Assembly: GCA_000996275.1 (NCBI GenBank)
Contig: LCEG01000003.1
Span: 124,001-188,000 of the forward strand
Origin: a candidate division TM6 bacterium GW2011_GWE2_42_60
GTDB lineage: Bacteria; Babelota; Babeliae; Babelales; Babelaceae
DNA length: 64,000 bases
Reading direction: 5' to 3'
The position numbers and the translations under genes were made by a program. This document shows, piece by piece, positions 31,809 to 39,979 of this stretch. Below the pieces are notes generated by a model, which was given only the letters and a program-made list of their open reading frames with translations, was not told where the DNA came from and ran no database searches. Position 1 is the first letter of the stretch, and every line of letters begins with the position of its first letter.

Positions 31809-32786
31809 ATGTTTAAAAAGATTTTCACACTTTTGGTCATCGGAACAGGGCTCTGCTCTTTCCAACCAAGCCAAGCAGAAATGACAGTACGGTCAAATCT
31901 TCTCTATAAAGTAGCGTTTCCGGCTATAAACAGCCGCATTGGAACGTGCATCGATATTGCTACCTCATTTACGCCATTCTTGGCACTCAATAGAAACAAA
32001 AACATGAGTACTCTTGAGAAGGTTTGTAGTTGCACTATTTTAGGTGCAATTCCTGTGTTTTTAAAGTTTCTTCCAAGCCTCCCTCTACTAAAAGAAAAGC
32101 TAGGGAGACAAGGAAAATTAAAACTACTCGGCTCATTCAACGCCGCTTATGCAGGTATAGATTTAGCCACCATCTTACTACTTAATGATCAAAAAATATC
32201 GCGTCCTATATTCTGGTCTTTATTCGCTTCTGCAGGATGGAACGCCGTATCTGCAGGACTTCGCTTTTACCGAGCCGCACATATTAGAAACAAAGATAAA
32301 GAAGATAAGAAAATCGAAAAAGCAAATAAACTGAAAGTCGAAAACAAAAAAGAAGACGAAGAATCGAAAACTCCAAAACAACCTGTAACGCCACAAATCG
32401 CAATTTTGATTGATCCTAAAACGCAAGAAGTAAGCGAAGAAAAAAAGAAGATTTTGGACAAATTTCATGAAATATTAAGAGAATTAGAAAGCAATATTTC
32501 ATACACCGCTAGAAACACACTCGATGGTAATCTTTGCGCTAAAGACGGCGTAGAAAAAGCATGCGCAGATTTGTGCACAGATTTAAACAAATTCTTTGTT
32601 TTCTTTGATGAAAAACCATCTATAAAAAGCCTTACTGATGAAGACGCAATCAATAAAATTGATTATGAATTGTTCGAAAAATGGGCAGAGAATAAAGACA
32701 TCGAGACGCTTAAGACAAAACTTCAGGAGCTCATAGAACTGGCTGTAAAAACGGGGCTAGAACGCGGAATTATTGCCTCAATTTGA
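31809..32786 (+). CDS. exported membrane protein of unknown function
   Basis: A 325-residue protein starting MFKKIFTLLVIGTG at ATG 31809 with GAGGT ten bases upstream; an earlier ATG at 31755 has no site. Signal peptide to about residue 23 (QPSQAE), then several hydrophobic segments between residues 45 and 160, a highly charged Lys/Glu segment (residues 165-205), and a helical C-terminal domain (FHEILRELESNISYTARN, CADLCTDLNKFF). No family recognised. The stop overlaps the convergent HEPN gene by nine bases. Confidence 0.6.
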   Translation: MFKKIFTLLVIGTGLCSFQPSQAEMTVRSNLLYKVAFPAINSRIGTCIDIATSFTPFLALNRNKNMSTLEKVCSCTILGAIPVFLKFLPSLPLLKEKLGRQGKLKLLGSFNAAYAGIDLATILLLNDQKISRPIFWSLFASAGWNAVSAGLRFYRAAHIRNKDKEDKKIEKANKLKVENKKEDEESKTPKQPVTPQIAILIDPKTQEVSEEKKKILDKFHEILRELESNISYTARNTLDGNLCAKDGVEKACADLCTDLNKFFVFFDEKPSIKSLTDEDAINKIDYELFEKWAENKDIETLKTKLQELIELAVKTGLERGIIASI

Positions 32787-33200
32787 TTCGGGCTGCATTC
32801 GAGTTACTAACAAAGCCATCTGCTCATAAAAAGCCGGTATTTTGGTGCTCAAAATATCAGCAAATTCTTCTTGGTACATATGAGATGTAATGTTCCGCGC
32901 ATCAATCATTTCAAAAAAAATCTTTGCCTCGTTTTCGTTTAATAATCCTAAAGCAAATGCTTCTTTAAAAACAGGCTTTGGCGCTGGCAGAGGATTCGCC
33001 CCATATACTTCTTGCATATAAGTTCTTAGGACTTTCCATAAAAGATCGGTACTGTACTCAAATCGCTGAATTAATGAATCACGATACTGACGATAAAGCT
33101 TTTCATCATATGATTCACTCTTTTTTTTATCTGCCACCGACTCTTGTAAAGTCGAAAGCGCTTTTTGCAAAACAACTATTTTTTGAACTAACTTCTCCAT
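32778..33200 (-). CDS. HEPN-domain toxin (HI0074-like nucleotidyltransferase partner)
   Basis: A 140-residue all-helical protein. ATG 33200 overlaps the MNT gene by 13 bp and has GAGGGAA upstream. YRQYRDSLIQRFEYSTDLLWKVLR is typical of the HI0074 (nucleotidyltransferase substrate-binding) group, and the HEPN RNase motif RNxxxH is intact as ARNITSHMY near residue 105. Known HEPN toxins cleave RNA or tRNA and are controlled by the linked MNT protein. This copy looks complete, unlike the one at 29381. Confidence 0.85.
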   Translation of the reverse strand: MEKLVQKIVVLQKALSTLQESVADKKKSESYDEKLYRQYRDSLIQRFEYSTDLLWKVLRTYMQEVYGANPLPAPKPVFKEAFALGLLNENEAKIFFEMIDARNITSHMYQEEFADILSTKIPAFYEQMALLVTRMQPESN

Positions 33201-33505
33201 ACAATTCCCTCTTTTACGATTGTCTCCTGAAACGCTTTGGGGAGATCATAAAAATCAGACAGATCAATTTTCATCGGCACATTCAACTCTTCTTCAAGTT
33301 CTAACCGCAAAAGAGCGAGACTCCCATCAGTAATTCGAGCGCCTGCATCAATCGTAAGATCAATATCAGAACCAGGACGTGCATGCCCCGTTGCCCGAGA
33401 TCCAAAAAGAATCACTTTCCCTTCGGGCACAAAAGACTTAATCATTTCAAGAATCATTTTTTTATACTCTGGAGCAACTTGCTCTTTTCTCTCAACAATA
33501 ATCAC
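33188..33505 (-). CDS. MNT-type nucleotidyltransferase antitoxin
   Basis: A 105-residue protein. I chose GTG 33505 (MIIVERKEQVAPEYKK) with AAGGG eight bases upstream; the open frame continues to 33703 inside the preceding hydrolase gene and is unlikely to be used. The nucleotidyltransferase motif is complete: ILFGSRATGHARPGSDIDL. It precedes and overlaps the HEPN gene, the standard antitoxin-first order of this module. Confidence 0.85.
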   Translation of the reverse strand: MIIVERKEQVAPEYKKMILEMIKSFVPEGKVILFGSRATGHARPGSDIDLTIDAGARITDGSLALLRLELEEELNVPMKIDLSDFYDLPKAFQETIVKEGIVWRS

Positions 33506-33518
33506 ACTGATACCCTTT

Positions 33519-34871
33519 TTACGGATTCTGTCGCAGGCCAAAAAGCGACGCCCGGATCGCATCACGATTCCGTCGATTAAAAAGCACATCCCGTGAAGAA
33601 TCAAATCGACGCCACTCCGAAAGCATCTTTTCTGCCCACCGCGAAAGAAGTTCATACACTTCCTCTGCATGCTCACAATAATCAATTTCTGTTTCCGCCT
33701 CAAATACCCGCGCCTTTTTTATAAAGTTCGTTTTTGGTTTTTTTGCCATTGGATAATCAAGGCACTGAGAAAAAGCAACCCAACATTGTTTGTCGTTGGA
33801 TTTTAGATTAATAAGCGCATGGGTACAAATAGGATGCTGCTCAAGCGATGCTAGAATTTGAGGAGTGAGCGTCACCAAAGGAAGCGGGTCCATCCAACAA
33901 AAAAGCGGGTTTGCTCTTCCACAAAGCCACATATTGGTATGACAAACACAACACTCATCACCCTCTACCGATAAACGAACATCACAACGTGTACAACCAG
34001 GGTGTTTTTCCATAATTTTTTTTAAATTAGTAACATCACTCATCCGAATATAACTCTGATGCGCAGCCGTAGAAAAAAAGTCCCGCCGCTGCACACTATC
34101 TCCCCATGAATACCCTAACGCTATATGCCTAAAGAGCGGTGAAGAAATATAGGGAGCCGTCTCAACCTGCATAGGCGTTCCATACATAAACAGAGAATCT
34201 ATTTCCAGCCGTTTTTGCTGTTCAAGCTCTCCTTGTGCCACGTAAAGAGCAACATTACCTCCATGGCTATGCGCAACAATACGAATTACCGGAATTACTT
34301 TATACATTTTTTTTATACGGTCTCGATAGTCAACCAGTGCTTCATACAACTGAACGCCAGCGTCACGCCGCGCACGATTACTCAAAAGCCCCGTCCACCC
34401 AAAAAGCGCATACTCTTGCACATCACATGTTTTCTCAAAAAGACGCGACATCTCATCATAGGCAGGAATTAAATAGGTTGACGCAAGAAGCGGGTCACCT
34501 TTGCAGGTATTCAGTATATAAAAACCCTCTTCTCCAAGAAGCTGATCAAATCCCATCGCAGGATGACTCCGATAACGCCGTAAAGCACGAACGCTAAAAG
34601 TATCTTCATCTGCACGGTCATGGTATCCCACAAAAGGATTAAATAGATTAAAAGAAGAGCCGACGGTCCCATGAATGAATACCGTCAGCCCAACACTTTT
34701 CTTAGTAGGTCCGGGGAGGATAAAAGCAGGTTTTTCAACGAGTTGCGTCGTTTGTATCATGTGACGCTGCGGCTGAATCTCACCTTTATCCCAAGGAGTT
34801 CGAATCAAATACACTAATCCACTCGAAAGTATAACGGCTAATGCACCGAGCACCCACGACTGTCTTTTCAT
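33519..34871 (-). CDS. membrane-anchored alpha/beta hydrolase (lipase-like) with Cys-rich insert
   Basis: A 450-residue protein from ATG 34871 (MKRQSWVLGALAVILSSGL), an N-terminal signal anchor or signal peptide. LTVFIHGTVGS is an oxyanion-hole-type strand, and the nucleophile elbow is VAHSHGGNVAL with Ser near residue 202. Between about residues 285 and 325 is a cysteine cluster (CTRC, CCVCH, then two more Cys) that looks like a small zinc-binding insert, unusual for this fold. A C-terminal His or Asp partner cannot be placed by eye. Substrate unknown; lipase or esterase is the general inference. The MNT gene starts 14 bp downstream. Confidence 0.65.
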   Translation of the reverse strand: MKRQSWVLGALAVILSSGLVYLIRTPWDKGEIQPQRHMIQTTQLVEKPAFILPGPTKKSVGLTVFIHGTVGSSFNLFNPFVGYHDRADEDTFSVRALRRYRSHPAMGFDQLLGEEGFYILNTCKGDPLLASTYLIPAYDEMSRLFEKTCDVQEYALFGWTGLLSNRARRDAGVQLYEALVDYRDRIKKMYKVIPVIRIVAHSHGGNVALYVAQGELEQQKRLEIDSLFMYGTPMQVETAPYISSPLFRHIALGYSWGDSVQRRDFFSTAAHQSYIRMSDVTNLKKIMEKHPGCTRCDVRLSVEGDECCVCHTNMWLCGRANPLFCWMDPLPLVTLTPQILASLEQHPICTHALINLKSNDKQCWVAFSQCLDYPMAKKPKTNFIKKARVFEAETEIDYCEHAEEVYELLSRWAEKMLSEWRRFDSSRDVLFNRRNRDAIRASLFGLRQNP

Positions 34872-34918
34872 GATTCTTACCCCCCAAACCACTTTTTATT
34901 CGTATATTTCAGTATCCG

Positions 34919-36889
34919 TTAATGACGGACAAAACGTTCTCCACGATCGCTCTGCTCGGAACGGTCACTGCGTTCTGCATGGTCGCCACCGCGACCACCA
35001 AACCGTGATCTTCCACCACCAAAGCCACCGAACCGTGATCCACCACGATCTCCACGATCGCCGCCACGTTCGCTCCGTTCACCACGATCGCCACGATCGC
35101 TGCGTTCAGAACGTTCAGCATTGTCACGACCGCCAAACCGTGATCTTCCACCAAAGCCTGAGCCGGATGAAGAGAACCGTGATCCACGATCTCCACGATC
35201 GCCACCGCGTTCACCGCGATCACTACGACCGCCGCCCATTCTTCCGTTTCCACCACGTGAGAAGCCGCCACGGCGCTCAAATGGTTGAGCTTCAACAACA
35301 CGACCCAACATCTTTATACCAGAAAGGGAGGTGTTTTTGATTACTTTCAACAAATCAGGAGCCGCTTCGCCTGCCACTTGAACAAACGTCCGTTTCTTTA
35401 TCATTCGTATTTTAACAATTATATCTTGGCTGATGGAACCATTTTGAATTAAATGATCAAGAACGTCCTTATCAGAAAGACCATCGTCGGTACCTATAAA
35501 GAACTCTAATTCTTGAACAGAAGGCATATCCGAAGCTTCAGATCCACGACTAAAATTCGGTTGAGAATCAATCTTGCTATCTTGAAGCATTGGCGCTACA
35601 AATTTTTCGTGCACCAAATATGCCATCATTTTGCTCAACTGTTCAGCATCAAACTGACTTACCAATTTCCCAGCCGTCTGTTTGTCTTGCTCACTCATCT
35701 CTTTTGTTTTGAGTTCAGTAAGGTAGGCCTCTGCTTTGAGCAAACACCCTTCAAGAATTTTTTCGCGACTTGGAACATCAATTTGTTCAATCTTTAGATT
35801 AAACTTACGTTCAATTTGCTTAATTTCACGCACTTGATTACGTCCTAAAAAGGTAATTGCTGTTCCTTCTTTACCAGCACGACCAGTACGACCGGTACGG
35901 TGTACATAGCTTTCATAATCATCAGGAAGTGAGAAGTTAACAACATGGGTAAGCCCCTGAATATCAATTCCTCGGCCCGCGACGTCAGTTGCAACAACAA
36001 TTGAGTAGTCACGTTCTTTAAATTTTCTTACGACAGCATTACGTTGCCCTTGGCTCATGTCACCATGAAGCGCACCGACACTATAACCACGACGAACGAG
36101 CTGCTCGGCAACTTCACTCGTTAAGATTTTTGTTTGGCAAAAGATAAAGCCATAAAATTCAGGCGCTGCTTCAATAAAACGACAGGTTGCTTCAATTCTA
36201 TGAGACATAGGAATAGTGCAATAATATTGTTTTGTGGTTGAAACACCAACATGAGACCGACTCACCGAAACAGAAACAGGATCTTTCATGTGCTGACGCA
36301 TCAACGTCTGAATACAAGGCTTAACCGTTGCTGAGAAAAGCCAGATTTCACGCTCTTGTGGAGCAAAGTTTAAAATTTCATCAATTTCTTCACGGAAACC
36401 CATATCAAGCATAATGTCAGCTTCGTCAAGAACTAACGTCTTAAGACTGCTCAAAACTAATGTCTTACGCTTAAGATGGTCATTAAGACGACCTGGCGTT
36501 CCGACAACAATGTGTGTTCCACGACGCAAAGACCGCATCTGATCTTCCATCGAAGCACCACCACAAACAACACAGGTAGAAATACCCATTGATTGTGCAA
36601 ATGGTTTAATGCTTTCCATAATCTGGAGCGCAAGCTCACGTGTTGGAGCAACAACTAATGATTGTGTAGTTTTGAGATTAGCATCTATCCGATGCAAAAG
36701 AGGGAGACCAAATGCAAGCGTTTTCCCGGTTCCCGTTTGAGCTTGACCATGAAAGTCAACGCGATCCTTTTCCAAAAGGGCAGGAATCGCACGTGATTGA
36801 ATTTCGGTAGCTTCTGTAAAACCCATTCCCGCCAGTACTTGTTGTACTTGAGGTGAAAGGGGAAGGGCATCAAAGTTTTGTTTATTCAT
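34919..36889 (-). CDS. deaD: DEAD-box RNA helicase with RGG-rich tail (DeaD/CsdA type)
   Basis: A 656-residue protein. Helicase core: Q-motif region (LSPQVQQVLAGMGFTEATEIQ), AQTGTGKT, PTRELALQ, GTPGRL, DEAD, SAT, ATDVAGRGIDI and HRTGRTGRAG. Residues ~460-550 form a DbpA/CsdA-type RNA-binding domain (EFFIGTDDGLSDKDVLDHLI). The last ~110 residues are low-complexity RGG, RGD and RSER repeats, which typically bind RNA and can promote condensates. Likely roles are ribosome assembly and mRNA unwinding, often cold-induced. The gene has a long upstream gap. The tail is encoded by internally repetitive DNA (34930-35270). Confidence 0.92.
   Translation of the reverse strand: MNKQNFDALPLSPQVQQVLAGMGFTEATEIQSRAIPALLEKDRVDFHGQAQTGTGKTLAFGLPLLHRIDANLKTTQSLVVAPTRELALQIMESIKPFAQSMGISTCVVCGGASMEDQMRSLRRGTHIVVGTPGRLNDHLKRKTLVLSSLKTLVLDEADIMLDMGFREEIDEILNFAPQEREIWLFSATVKPCIQTLMRQHMKDPVSVSVSRSHVGVSTTKQYYCTIPMSHRIEATCRFIEAAPEFYGFIFCQTKILTSEVAEQLVRRGYSVGALHGDMSQGQRNAVVRKFKERDYSIVVATDVAGRGIDIQGLTHVVNFSLPDDYESYVHRTGRTGRAGKEGTAITFLGRNQVREIKQIERKFNLKIEQIDVPSREKILEGCLLKAEAYLTELKTKEMSEQDKQTAGKLVSQFDAEQLSKMMAYLVHEKFVAPMLQDSKIDSQPNFSRGSEASDMPSVQELEFFIGTDDGLSDKDVLDHLIQNGSISQDIIVKIRMIKKRTFVQVAGEAAPDLLKVIKNTSLSGIKMLGRVVEAQPFERRGGFSRGGNGRMGGGRSDRGERGGDRGDRGSRFSSSGSGFGGRSRFGGRDNAERSERSDRGDRGERSERGGDRGDRGGSRFGGFGGGRSRFGGRGGDHAERSDRSEQSDRGERFVRH
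34930..35270 (-). repeat. low-complexity repeats encoding the RGG tail
   Basis: Repeated CGTGATC/CCACGATC-like units within the helicase C-terminus. They also create a long spurious open frame on the plus strand. Confidence 0.75.
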
Positions 36890-37311
36890 AACAAATAACT
36901 TCTTTCTAAATTAGTATGATGTAACTGCAGTGATATACGTCTCTCGACTTCCTGCAGTCAGTAATCAAAATAATTCGAAAAAGCCTTTGTTCACCGAATA
37001 ATACGCCGCAAGGCACAGGAAGTTAAAGAGGCACGGCTATTAGGTTTTATAAAAGCAATAGTTCGTGCATGTACTAGTAGTTTTACATTTTTTTCACACT
37101 TTGTCAAAAATAAATAACACACAGGGATAAACAGAGGATTCAGTAAAAATAAGCGCACCTATCACCCCTCCGTAAAAATACAACTAGATAATCGGCTTGC
37201 AAAAAAAGATATCTCTGCTATGCTGTAAAAAAATAGAGATTTCAATTTTAAGAACTAAATAATGTAAACAGCTCTATAAATAACAGTATTTGTATCAGGG
37301 GGTTTTTTCTC
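36890..37311. other. gene-free divergent intergenic region
   Basis: A 422-bp gap between the helicase (minus) and an ankyrin gene (plus). It contains two PstI-like CTGCAG half-palindromes (about 36927 and 36952) that could form a stem in a helicase leader, and the promoter at 37196. I see no short gene or repeat-family copy. Confidence 0.4.
37196..37224 (+). promoter_or_regulatory. sigma70-type promoter with TTGCAA -35
   Basis: TTGCAA (37196-37201), 17-bp spacer, TATGCT (37219-37224), about 88 bp before ATG 37312. Confidence 0.5.
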
Positions 37312-39297
37312 ATGTCTATCACTATAAAGCATTTTTTTCTTGCCGCATTGGGCGTCATAAACACATCGTCACTCTGGGGAATGAATGAGTTCAATAATAT
37401 GGGGACCACTAATAATGGCACCCCAGAAATAGAATCGAAGATTCTTAGTTTTGACATGAAAGCGGCACCTGAAGAATTTAAAAAGTTTAACCTTGACACT
37501 CTAAATAATCTAACCAAAAAACAAGATTTTATGTGCCACGAACTCATACAAGAAGCGCTTGAAAAAGACTCAATTGAAGCCATAGAAGAACTCATGGAAG
37601 AGAATCCTAAAATTACTCCGTTTACTCGGCTCCCTTTTTATCTAAAAGATATTGACTACCGTTCAGATAGATATAATCTCTTTGAACGTGCCGCTCGCAT
37701 TGAAGACGGATCGATTTTATCAAAATTACTGACAACGTATGCTGATTCTAGTAAACATTCAGTCGGCGATATTTTCAACAAAGATGAGTTATTTTACCAC
37801 TTGACTAATATCAAGAACAAAGAAATTTTTAAACAAATAGAACCATTCTGTAAAACACGAGATGAACAAATAACTTTCTCTAACGTGCGTGAAAAACTCG
37901 ATAAAGATCTTGCAATAGAAACACTCTTTGAACTAGCCCAAAAACAGACCTGTACCAACCAAGAGATCGACAACTTTAAGAAAATTATTAAAAAATACAC
38001 CGGCATTAAGAACGCAATGGATGGCAATACCGGCAACTCACTTTTATTCGTTGCGATCGAATCTCAAAACTGTGAAATTGCACAAATTCTTCTAAATAGG
38101 GGCGTCACACCAGACGATAAAGATCTCAAATTCGCTCAAGAAAACTACCCAAACAAACCAATCACTCTGCTTTTGCAGGGGAAGAATTTGCCATCGGAAG
38201 ATAAAAATTCTCCAAATCCATCGTCCACCGTGCCCACTGCGCATACTCTGCCAACTACCGAAGAACTGGAAAACAAGTGGTATAAAGACTTGCATCAAAA
38301 ACCTACAGATTCGCAGTTTTTAGAACTCCCGGCTAAGATAGATGTTCTTGGTTTTAAAGCAGTCAATAAAAAATACATAGACCTCAATAATACATCGCTT
38401 ATCTGTGACGCAGCCCTAAACTGCAGCGCTAAGAGCGTTCAAGAACTGCTTGAGATCGGCGCAGATGTTAATGAACGAGTTAAAATTAATGGTACGGTAG
38501 TAAACACCCCACTATATGCTGCAGTTCTTAATTTTACTGGCACAGATACATGTATGTATAATAAGTGTAGCGCACGAGATTACAGCATTGCTCTAGTAAA
38601 ACTGCTTATAGAAAAAGGCGCCAAGGCTACTATTAATACACCGGTAGAAAAAGAAATGACAACACCATTAATTGCAGCAATTGCTCGCTACCCACAGTGC
38701 TCTTGCCAAAATCTTGAACTTGTCACAATACTTATTAAAAACGGTGCTCATGTCTCATTGCAAGACTCAAATGGCGATAGCCCCTTGCACCACGCAGCAA
38801 AAAATTTAAAGGATTCTGTACAAACATTCAGTGAATCCTCAAATCAAGCTATCTGTCGATTTCTTTTATTTTCAGGCGCAAATCTTGAACTCAAAAATAA
38901 AAATGGTCTTCAGCCGTATCAAATTGCTGGATGTATTTCAAAAGAAGAATGGATCAAGCAACTTTATCCTGATGAAAATGACATACCCAAATCACTCAAA
39001 CAAATAACGCTACCAACCGAAGAAGAACAAAAACAAGAATCTACTATTAACGGCAAGTCACCGCTTAACCCTACCCTCTATTTTGGTTTATCAAAAAACC
39101 AGCTTATTGGTGCTGGCGCTGTAGTTGTTTCTCTCGGAGCAGTTGCAACATGGTACCTCTACACCCGCATCACGCATCAGCCATTTGTTCCACGCTTCTT
39201 GAATTCAATATCATCTCGCACTAAACTATGGTGGAAATGGGCAACAACGCGGTCTCAGCATAGACTCACGACACCAACGCCGTTCCAGTTCTCGTAA
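37312..39297 (+). CDS. exported, C-terminally anchored ankyrin-repeat protein
   Basis: A 661-residue protein. Signal peptide to about residue 24 (FFLAALGVINTSSLWG). Ankyrin-like repeats occur around 120-290 (ILLNRGVTPDDKD) and 355-545 (LICDAALNCS, LLEIGADVNERV, TPLYAAVLN, LVKLLIEKGAKATI, TILIKNGAHVSLQD, SPLHHAAKN, ICRFLLFSGANLEL), ending EEWIKQLYPDE. That second block parallels the C-terminal module of the 16527 and 19082 proteins. Near residue 600 a transmembrane helix (GAGAVVVSLGAVATWYLYT) is followed by a basic tail, comparable in layout to the LRR, ankyrin and WD40-like proteins downstream. Most of the chain should face the periplasm or exterior. Confidence 0.78.
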   Translation: MSITIKHFFLAALGVINTSSLWGMNEFNNMGTTNNGTPEIESKILSFDMKAAPEEFKKFNLDTLNNLTKKQDFMCHELIQEALEKDSIEAIEELMEENPKITPFTRLPFYLKDIDYRSDRYNLFERAARIEDGSILSKLLTTYADSSKHSVGDIFNKDELFYHLTNIKNKEIFKQIEPFCKTRDEQITFSNVREKLDKDLAIETLFELAQKQTCTNQEIDNFKKIIKKYTGIKNAMDGNTGNSLLFVAIESQNCEIAQILLNRGVTPDDKDLKFAQENYPNKPITLLLQGKNLPSEDKNSPNPSSTVPTAHTLPTTEELENKWYKDLHQKPTDSQFLELPAKIDVLGFKAVNKKYIDLNNTSLICDAALNCSAKSVQELLEIGADVNERVKINGTVVNTPLYAAVLNFTGTDTCMYNKCSARDYSIALVKLLIEKGAKATINTPVEKEMTTPLIAAIARYPQCSCQNLELVTILIKNGAHVSLQDSNGDSPLHHAAKNLKDSVQTFSESSNQAICRFLLFSGANLELKNKNGLQPYQIAGCISKEEWIKQLYPDENDIPKSLKQITLPTEEEQKQESTINGKSPLNPTLYFGLSKNQLIGAGAVVVSLGAVATWYLYTRITHQPFVPRFLNSISSRTKLWWKWATTRSQHRLTTPTPFQFS

Positions 39298-39326
39298 TTA
39301 ATGTATTAAATAAGTAGGAGCTAAAA

Positions 39327-39935
39327 ATGATAAATTTGTGCAAAAAAAATATTTCTCTTATTCTCTGCCTCAGTGCATTCTCTCTTGTTGCATTTACAAT
39401 TGAGGGCATGAATGGAACGGAAGACATCAAACAAGTTTCGCCATCAGAACTGAACACTATGTGGATAAAAAATCTTTCTTCCAAAAAAACTTTCCCTCAA
39501 AAATATAAGGTCATGGAATTCTGTCTTAAGAATGGACTCAATCCCAATTCGCTCAGCACCCCCAACACGATATCTTGTAGCTTTACACCTCTCACTTCAG
39601 CTTTTGCCTACTTATATGAAGATAGTGGTGATAGTTTGCAAAATCCAGATAACAAAGTAAAAAAATTCACAGAAACTCCGTGCTTTAAAACAGGACAGAT
39701 TATTCAAGTGCTTGCACTTCTTTTACAAAATGGTGCAAAGCTCAACCTTCCCGACAACTCGGGGCAAACTGCACTGCGTAGAGCGATTAAAAAAGGCGAT
39801 CAAGAAATTGTCGATTATTTAATTCAATGTAAAGCCTTGGTAAGCGATCAAGATGAGATGTTTGCTTCGGCGAACAAATTACAACTCTTCTCAACACGCT
39901 CACTCATTAAAGAGAGCGAACTATTTATCATCTAA
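39327..39935 (+). CDS. short exported ankyrin-repeat protein
   Basis: A 202-residue protein with AGGAG before ATG 39327. Signal peptide to about residue 25 (LILCLSAFSLVAFTIEG). Three ankyrin-like segments: MEFCLKNGLNPNSLS, LALLLQNGAKLNLPD and ALRRAIKKGDQEIVDYLIQCKALV. No C-terminal anchor, so probably secreted. It lies 29 bp after the previous ankyrin gene and is probably in the same transcript. Confidence 0.7.
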   Translation: MINLCKKNISLILCLSAFSLVAFTIEGMNGTEDIKQVSPSELNTMWIKNLSSKKTFPQKYKVMEFCLKNGLNPNSLSTPNTISCSFTPLTSAFAYLYEDSGDSLQNPDNKVKKFTETPCFKTGQIIQVLALLLQNGAKLNLPDNSGQTALRRAIKKGDQEIVDYLIQCKALVSDQDEMFASANKLQLFSTRSLIKESELFII

Positions 39936-39979
39936 AAAACTATAAACCCATTATAAAAATTATAAGATTGGAATGTAAA

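Noticed and set aside
33506-33703. N-terminal extension of the MNT antitoxin
   Set aside because: The extension lies wholly in the end of the hydrolase gene, and a GTG with AAGGG upstream at 33505 gives a normal-length MNT protein.
34870-35340. Open frame on the plus strand rich in His, Asp and Arg (156 codons)
   Set aside because: It is the antisense shadow of the RGG-repeat tail of the DEAD-box helicase; low-complexity DNA keeps several frames open and there is no ribosome site.
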